Assembly: GCA_038396605.1 (NCBI GenBank)
Contig: CP121690.1
Span: 1,148,500-1,212,499, forward strand
Reading direction: 5' to 3'
Source of the DNA: Eubacteriales bacterium mix99
Lineage (GTDB): Bacteria > Bacillota > Clostridia > Caldicoprobacterales > DTU083
DNA: 64,000 nucleotides
A model generated the notes under the pieces. The model was not told the origin of the DNA. It did no database searches and saw nothing but the letters and a program-made list of their open reading frames with translations. The number at the start of each line of letters is the position of its first letter. The first letter of the stretch is position 1. A program made the position numbers and the translations under genes. Shown piece by piece: positions 55,211 to 64,000 of this stretch.

Positions 55211-55392
55211 ATGCATTTGAGGTTTTCTTCTTCGTATCAATTTGTTATTGAGCTTTCATCAGCTGTGCATGCGCACTTGTTGTTTCTGTATGTATTGTCT
55301 GAAAGTTTGCCCGGCAGGACAGGGACTGCTTGAATCAGAAAAGCAGGACGTGTTACAATGGTGGAAAGAAAACAAAGGATGTGACAGAAACA

Positions 55393-56382
55393 ATGGGAAA
55401 GAAGAGAATTTTCAGCGGTGCACAGCCCACCGGTATTCTTACCCTTGGAAATTATCTGGGTGCCCTGCGGAATTGGGTCACCCTTCAGGAAGAATATGAC
55501 TGCATTTATTGTATTGTGGATCTGCATTCACTGACAATTCGTCGGGACCCGGCAGAGCTTCGGAAATGCAGGACATCTCTGATCGCCCAATATATGGCAT
55601 GCGGCATAGATCCGGACCGCAGTATTCTGTTTATGCAGTCCCATGTCAGTGCTCATGCCGAATTAAGCTGGATTCTGAGCTGTTATACCTATGTGGGAGA
55701 GCTGAGCAGGATGATCCAGTTCAAGGAAAAGGCTGCCAAACATTCCGATAATGTCAACGCAGGACTTTTGACCTATCCGGTGCTGATGGCTGCTGATATT
55801 CTGTTGTATCAGACGGATCTTGTTCCGGTGGGGAATGATCAGAAACAGCATCTGGAGATCGCCCGGGACATTGCCGGCCGCTTTAACGGGATTTACGGCA
55901 ATGTATTCCGGATTCCGGAAGGATATATTCCCAAAACGGGTGCCAGGATTATGAATCTGCAGGATCCTGCTGTCAAGATGTCCAAATCTGCTGAAAATGC
56001 AAACACCTTTATCTCCCTGCTGGATCCGCCGGATACGATTGTACGGAAATTCAAGCGCGCTGTCACGGATTCCGAAGCCGTGGTACGGTACGATGAGGAA
56101 AGCAAGCCGGGTATCAGCAATCTGATGTCCATTTATTCCGCTGTGACCGGAAAGGGCCTGGAGGAAACAGAAAGGGAATTTGAAGGGAAAGGTTACGGCG
56201 ATTTCAAAACAGCAGTGGGCGAAGTGGTGGCAGATACTTTAGAACCGATCCAGGACCGTTATCAGCATTTGATGGATTCAAAGGACTATTTGTGCGATGT
56301 CATGAAAAAAGGGGCGGAGGATGCAGGATGCATTGCCGAAAGAACGCTTCATAAAGTTTACCGGAAAGTTGGACTGGCTTAA
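55393..56382 (+). CDS. trpS: Tryptophanyl-tRNA synthetase
   Basis: Class I synthetase of 329 residues. The ATP site is RIFSGAQPTGILTLGNYLGA (HIGH variant TLGN). Specificity blocks include DLHSLTIRRDPAELRK and LLYQTDLVPVGNDQKQHLE; the KMSKS loop appears as VKMSKSAENANTF. ATG 55393 gives the normal length behind AAAGGATG; the longer frame (55330) is unsupported. A T-box would be common here in Clostridia, but none was recognised ahead of the gene. Confidence 0.96.
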   Translation: MGKKRIFSGAQPTGILTLGNYLGALRNWVTLQEEYDCIYCIVDLHSLTIRRDPAELRKCRTSLIAQYMACGIDPDRSILFMQSHVSAHAELSWILSCYTYVGELSRMIQFKEKAAKHSDNVNAGLLTYPVLMAADILLYQTDLVPVGNDQKQHLEIARDIAGRFNGIYGNVFRIPEGYIPKTGARIMNLQDPAVKMSKSAENANTFISLLDPPDTIVRKFKRAVTDSEAVVRYDEESKPGISNLMSIYSAVTGKGLEETEREFEGKGYGDFKTAVGEVVADTLEPIQDRYQHLMDSKDYLCDVMKKGAEDAGCIAERTLHKVYRKVGLA

Positions 56383-56488
56383 GGCGGCGAAAGATGCGGC
56401 AGCGATATGTTTTTGTCTGTTCTGTCATTGCATAATGTGATATAGTGTGGATCATACTATGTTCAGATGATTGGAAAGGGTGTAATCT

Positions 56489-56992
56489 ATGGATTTTTTC
56501 AATGACCTGGGGAAAACCCTGAATAACGTGGCCAGACAAGTGGGAGAGAAGTCCGGGGAGCTTCTGGACACCGGAAGATGGAATATGGAAATCCTGAAGC
56601 AGGAGGATGCCATACGGAAAGTCTATCGAAAAATCGGGGAACAGATATATACGGAATACGATAAGGGAGAAAATTATGCCGGTACTGTGGATGAATTGTG
56701 TGAGGAAATCCGCCGGCGGAAAAGTAAAATAGAATTTCTGAATGTAAAGTTAAAGGAAGCGAAAAAGGCAGAGAAACGGGCAGAAGAAAAGGCGGAAACA
56801 AAGGCAGGAAAAGAAGAGGAGGAAGTGAAAGATCCTCTGGAAAAGGACAGGAAAAGCAAGACGGGCCCGGATCAAACTGCAGCAGGGATCAATATTGGGG
56901 ATGCCGAAGAAGTTCAGAGCAACAGCGGGAATCCGGCAACATCCTATTTTGAGGCAGCGGAAAGAATGCAAAAAAGGGAGAAAAATGAGTAA
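56489..56992 (+). CDS. Hypothetical coiled-coil protein
   Basis: A 167-residue protein. The N-terminal part (MDFFNDLGKTLNNVARQVGE, then IRKVYRKIGEQIYTEYDKGE) is seen in small Clostridia proteins of unknown function, sometimes near zinc-ribbon domains. It is followed by a long Lys/Glu coiled coil (about 70-115) and a flexible polar tail. No cysteines form a zinc ribbon here. It starts behind GGAAAGGGTG. Codon usage agrees with neighbours. I cannot assign a function. Confidence 0.7.
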   Translation: MDFFNDLGKTLNNVARQVGEKSGELLDTGRWNMEILKQEDAIRKVYRKIGEQIYTEYDKGENYAGTVDELCEEIRRRKSKIEFLNVKLKEAKKAEKRAEEKAETKAGKEEEEVKDPLEKDRKSKTGPDQTAAGINIGDAEEVQSNSGNPATSYFEAAERMQKREKNE

Positions 56993-57081
56993 AATTTTTG
57001 TTTTATCAATTGGTAAGCGGGGTAAATTATGAATTGATAGACATTAAAGATTAACATCAAAGATCAGAAGGGGGAATTGGA

Positions 57082-57243
57082 ATGAAAAAATATCAATGTT
57101 CCGTGTGCGGTTATGTCTATGATCCCGAGGCAGGGGACCCGGACGCAGGAATCAAACCCGGCACAGCCTTTGAGGATCTGCCGGATGATTGGGTGTGCCC
57201 GGAATGCGGAGCGGAAAAGGATATGTTTGAGCCTGTGGATTAA
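57082..57243 (+). CDS. rub: Rubredoxin
   Basis: Electron carrier of 53 residues with one Fe bound by four Cys: [15 protein letters not shown] at the start and [11 protein letters not shown] near the end. The aromatic core residues of rubredoxins are present. ATG 57082 follows GAAGGGGGAATTGG. It lies 173 bases before a ferritin-like gene. The pair fits oxygen and peroxide detoxification in anaerobes, where rubredoxin feeds electrons to rubrerythrin or flavodiiron proteins. Confidence 0.96.
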   Translation: MKKYQCSVCGYVYDPEAGDPDAGIKPGTAFEDLPDDWVCPECGAEKDMFEPVD

Positions 57244-57286
57244 GAAAGCCCGGCATTGTCCATGCAGAGCGATACTGCGCAGACAA

Positions 57287-57331
57287 AAAACAGCTGCGGC
57301 ATGGCATTTGTCTGCTGCAGCTGTTTTTGAT
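57287..57331 (+). terminator. Terminator after rubredoxin
   Basis: AAAACAGCTGC pairs with GCAGCTGTTTT around a loop of about 20 bases, followed by TGATTCC; the stem ends in a T-run. The loop itself carries further pairing. Confidence 0.75.
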
Positions 57332-57416
57332 TCCAACTGCATTCATCTGCTGCAGCTATTTTCCTGTTGTGGGTTGGGGTCGTTGCTGGTTCGTTCAGGA
57401 AAAGGGGAGAAGCGAA

Positions 57417-57941
57417 ATGGCACAGAGTAACTTTAATGATTTGGAAGCACTGGAAATTGCGATAGACATAGAAAAGCGCGGGGAGAGTTTTTACCGGCAG
57501 GCAACGTCACTGGCACCGAATGACGATGTGAGCAGGATGCTGACAGATCTGGCGGATCAGGAAAGGGATCATGCCAGGACATTTCGCAGCATTTATCTTG
57601 AGCTTTCGGAAAAGAAGCAGGGATTTGATGATACCTACCTGTATGATCCGGAGGTGACAGCTTATCTGCGGGCTGTATCCGAGAATACTGTCTTTCCGTC
57701 AGATGCCCGGCAGCAGGAGGTAATGGAAGAAATTCAGAGCATTTCGGATGTTTTTAAAACAGGTATTCAGGCAGAAAAGGATTCTATCCTCTTTTATACG
57801 GAAATGACCATATATGCGAGGTATGTTGATGCAAAATCAGCGTTTCGCAGGCTTATGAAGGAAGAGAAGAAGCATCTGATTGAACTTCAGACAAAATGGA
57901 ACGAATACAGGCAGTCGGAAGGGCAAAAGCCAGAAGGCTGA
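57417..57941 (+). CDS. Ferritin-like (rubrerythrin-type) diiron protein
   Basis: A 174-residue four-helix protein of the ferritin-like superfamily. Metal-ligand motifs: Glu in IAIDIEKRGESFYRQA (E-x6-Y type), DQERDHARTFRSI (E-x-x-H), then AEKDSILFYTEM and EEKKHLIELQ in the second half. This is the rubrerythrin layout without the rubredoxin-like C-terminal domain, so it would need an external rubredoxin, such as the one encoded just upstream. Role in peroxide reduction is inferred. ATG 57417 follows AAAGGGGAG. Confidence 0.85.
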   Translation: MAQSNFNDLEALEIAIDIEKRGESFYRQATSLAPNDDVSRMLTDLADQERDHARTFRSIYLELSEKKQGFDDTYLYDPEVTAYLRAVSENTVFPSDARQQEVMEEIQSISDVFKTGIQAEKDSILFYTEMTIYARYVDAKSAFRRLMKEEKKHLIELQTKWNEYRQSEGQKPEG

Positions 57942-58038
57942 ATACCAGAAACGTTGAGCAGCAAAAGGGGTAGCTTTAAAAGCAGGAACATGAAGAGTTG
58001 AAGAGTACTGGAATAAATAAAGAAAGTGCGAAAAGTAC

Positions 58039-58067
58039 TTGCAAAATCCGTCGATTCTTGATAGAAT
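58039..58067 (+). promoter_or_regulatory. rRNA operon promoter P1
   Basis: -35 TTGCAA (58039-58044), 17-base spacer, -10 TAGAAT (58062-58067). Confidence 0.65.
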
Positions 58068-58162
58068 AATATGTACTGTGGGTGAGAAAGAGAATTGCTT
58101 CGGAAAGTCTCATAAAAACACAGCAGATCATTAATTGATTGAAAAAAGATTAAAAATTGTTA

Positions 58163-58191
58163 TTGACAAAGCGGAGACGATTTGTTAATAT
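58163..58191 (+). promoter_or_regulatory. rRNA operon promoter P2
   Basis: Perfect -35 TTGACA (58163-58168), 17-base spacer, -10 TAATAT (58186-58191). Start near 58198, ahead of the 16S leader. Tandem promoters are usual for Firmicute rRNA operons. Confidence 0.85.
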
Positions 58192-58197
58192 AGGAAA

Positions 58198-58460
58198 GTC
58201 GCCTTGAGGGAGCAGGTAAAGCAAGTGATGAATCAACTGCGAACGGCAGAGGCGGCAGGAAGACTGGTCCTTGAAAACAGAACAGTACAAATCCGTGAGT
58301 CGGAAGCCTGAGTCAGAAGCGGGAGAGATCCAGCGGAGAGCAGGGAGAAGAGGAACGGAAAGGAATTGAAATCGAAGTCAATTCTGGAGGAACAACGCAA
58401 AGCGGAAGCAAGCGTTAAGGAAAGAGCCAAGCAAACGAAACCCATGAGGGTTTGAAGCTT
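58198..58460 (+). other. Pre-16S leader with processing stem arm
   Basis: Transcribed leader with no gene. Bases 58269-58291 (CCTTGAAAACAGAACAGTACAAA without the last bases) are nearly complementary to 60092-60114 in the spacer after 16S, forming the long stem expected to be cut by RNase III. Confidence 0.8.
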
Positions 58461-59997
<1,537 letters not shown>

Positions 59998-60091
59998 GGG
60001 AGAAATTCTTAGATCGAACTTAGCCGGAAGGTTAAGGGAATGATGGAACAACAGGTTCCAGAATCTGATGGAATATTGCTTGGATTTCAAT

Positions 60092-60114
60092 TTTGTACTG
60101 TTTTGTTTTGAGGG
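60092..60114 (+). other. 3' arm of the pre-16S processing stem
   Basis: Complementary, with about two mismatches, to 58269-58291 before the 16S gene. Confidence 0.8.
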
Positions 60115-60132
60115 ATCAATCCTCAAATGAGC

Positions 60133-60208
60133 GGGGATGTAGCTCAGTTGGTAGAGCGCCTGCCTTGCACGCAGGAGGTCAGGAGTTCGACTCTCCTCAT
60201 CTCCACCA
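60133..60208 (+). tRNA. tRNA-Ala (anticodon TGC)
   Basis: 76 nucleotides with encoded CCA. Acceptor GGGGATG/CATCTCC, D-loop AGCTCAGTTGGTAGAGC, anticodon loop CTTGCAC (TGC) and T-arm GGAGTTCGACTCTCC. Located in the 16S-23S spacer. Confidence 0.97.
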
Positions 60209-60259
60209 ATATAGTTGGAGGTTGGACGCAGCGGGAGCTGGGGTTCAGCTTCAGGTTAT

Positions 60260-60336
<77 letters not shown>

Positions 60337-60529
60337 CACTGGACTTTAGAGACCAGAGGAAGGGCTTGATTGGGTACGGAACCAAATCCAGCTTCCAACC
60401 GAAGAACATCTTAAGTTCAGAAATGTACCTTGAAAACTGCACAATGCAAAGAACGAGAAAGAAAGAAGTAGGTGGTAGACCTGCGAAAGCAGGGAACTAC
60501 ACTACGATTTCGCAAGGAAAGAACCAAGG

Positions 60530-63460
<2,931 letters not shown>

Positions 63461-63498
63461 AAATAGAGCATTGTGCAGTTTTCAGGGTATATCCCTTA

Positions 63499-63615
63499 TC
63501 CGGCGGTTACAGCGAAAGGGTCACACCTGTTCCCATCCCGAACACAGCAGTTAAGCCTTTCTGCGCCTATGGTACCTGGAGGGTGACCTCCCGGAAGAGC
63601 AGGCCGCTGCCGGAT
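63499..63615 (+). rRNA. rrf: 5S ribosomal RNA
   Basis: About 117 nucleotides. The ends TCCGGCGG and CCGCTGCCGGA pair, and the conserved CACACCTGTTCCCATCCCGA and AACACAGCAGTTAAGC blocks are present. Confidence 0.96.
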
Positions 63616-63625
63616 CTTGATATAT

Positions 63626-63700
63626 TCCTCAGTAGCTCAATGGTAGAGCACTCGGCTGTTAACCGAGGGGTTACTGGTTCGAGCCCAGCCTGAGGAGCCA
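63626..63700 (+). tRNA. tRNA-Asn (anticodon GTT)
   Basis: 75 nucleotides ending in encoded GCCA. Acceptor TCCTCAG/CTGAGGA, anticodon stem-loop CTCGG-CTGTTAA-CCGAG (GTT) and T-arm CTGGTTCGAGCCCAG. Located directly after 5S. Confidence 0.96.
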
Positions 63701-63721
63701 TATTTTATGTATGATACAGTC

Positions 63722-63752
63722 GAAAGCCTCCGACAAAAATCGGAGGCTTTCG
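63722..63752 (+). terminator. Terminator of the rRNA operon
   Basis: GAAAGCCTCCGA pairs with TCGGAGGCTTTC around a short A-rich loop. The T-tract is short; the stem is 12 perfect pairs. Confidence 0.85.
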
Positions 63753-63791
63753 ATGTTTCAGTCCACACTGTTCATTTCACGTTTTTTTCAC

Positions 63792-64000
63792 TTATTTGAA
63801 CAATTCAGAATGACTTCCTGCACGATAAACCATCAAAACAAGTGCGCTCTCGAAAATCTCTTATATAAGTAGCAAATCAGGTTCGATATGACATTTCTTG
63901 AAAATCCTGTAAATTCCCGTCAGGTTATGGTCTCTGTATTTGGTATCCAGAACTTCACCGTATGCCAGTTTTTCGATCACCGTAAAAAGTTTCTCTGTAT
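63792..64000 (-). pseudogene. YafQ-type toxin fragment with in-frame stop (partial at window end)
   Basis: The minus strand reads TEKLFTVIEKLAYGEVLDTK, YRDHNLTGIYRIFKKCHIEP, DLLLI, then a TAA stop (63861-63863), then EIFESALVLMVYRAGSHSEL and FK to the final stop at 63792. The pattern (KYRDHxLTG, CHIxPDLLLIY, RxGSHSELF) is that of YafQ/RelE-type mRNA-cutting toxins. The TAA stands where the family has Tyr after LLI, so one base change (TAT or TAC to TAA) truncates it. The N-terminus and any antitoxin lie past the window edge. The truncated form would lack the C-terminal catalytic His. Confidence 0.7.

Noticed and set aside
55211..55392. T-box leader before trpS
   Set aside because: The conserved GGTGGTACCGCG core is absent from this interval.

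Overview
The window is from a bacterial chromosome, most likely a flagellated, spore-forming anaerobe of the class Clostridia (Firmicutes). The evidence is a sigD-type flagellar operon, the Firmicute order dnaX-ybaB-recR-yaaL-bofA (BofA is a sporulation factor), pyruvate:ferredoxin oxidoreductase, rubredoxin, a phosphofructokinase with PPi-type active-site residues, a T-box in front of ileS, a large SRP RNA and a Clostridia-like 16S rRNA. I cannot place it more finely from sequence alone. Almost everything reads as vertically inherited core genome. The exception is a decayed accessory patch at about 11.5-17.0 kb.

Layout. 0-3.8 kb: end of a flagellar operon (flhF, sigD, a swrB-like gene, a small membrane protein, two FlgG-type rod proteins). 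3.9-5.3 kb: secreted transglutaminase-fold protein. 5.5-8.8 kb: gatCAB amidotransferase. 8.9-11.5 kb: MATE exporter and a TPP-riboswitch-controlled thiT. 11.5-17.0 kb: broken ISLre2-like transposases, a Phd/ParE-type toxin-antitoxin pair, and fragments of a sugar isomerase, a GH31 glycosidase and a GH42 beta-galactosidase. 17.1-23.4 kb: plsY, a CBM9-like protein, a DUF4091/GH123-like protein, a sugar-isomerase-like protein, an alkyltransferase-like protein and an M29 aminopeptidase. 23.4-31.5 kb: a Cas4-like nuclease fused to a Rad3/DinG-type helicase, a UbiA prenyltransferase, an AEC transporter, a TrmH-type methylase, a DUF2164 protein, and a nuclease plus SNF2-helicase pair. 31.6-36.7 kb: another sugar isomerase, nifJ and a DUF3787 protein. 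36.8-50.7 kb: mnmA, a ZIP transporter, a rhomboid-like protein, ileS with T-box, prfC, YqxD and SRAP proteins, an esterase, a PPi-type pfk and a BaiN-like flavoprotein. 51.0-57.9 kb: SRP RNA, dnaX-ybaB-recR-yaaL-bofA, trpS, rubredoxin and a ferritin-like protein. 58.0-63.8 kb: a full rRNA operon (tandem promoters, 16S, tRNA-Ala, tRNA-Ile, 23S, 5S, tRNA-Asn, terminator). The last 210 bases hold a broken YafQ-type toxin on the minus strand.

Genes that work together: gatCAB makes Gln-tRNA(Gln)/Asn-tRNA(Asn); dnaX, ybaB and recR serve replication and recombination; ileS, trpS, prfC, mnmA, the trmH-like gene, SRP RNA and rRNA serve translation; nifJ, rubredoxin, the ferritin-like protein and PPi-type pfk fit anaerobic energy metabolism and oxygen stress. 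Several intact and broken genes (CBM9-like, GH123-like, GH31, GH42, three isomerase-like genes, one esterase) point to plant-polysaccharide or glycoside use. No CRISPR array, prophage or integrated conjugative element is visible. The most unusual structure is the pair of ISLre2 half-copies that stop at exactly the same internal base, one joined to a GH42 gene fragment. Next are two nearby nuclease-helicase combinations of uncertain role.
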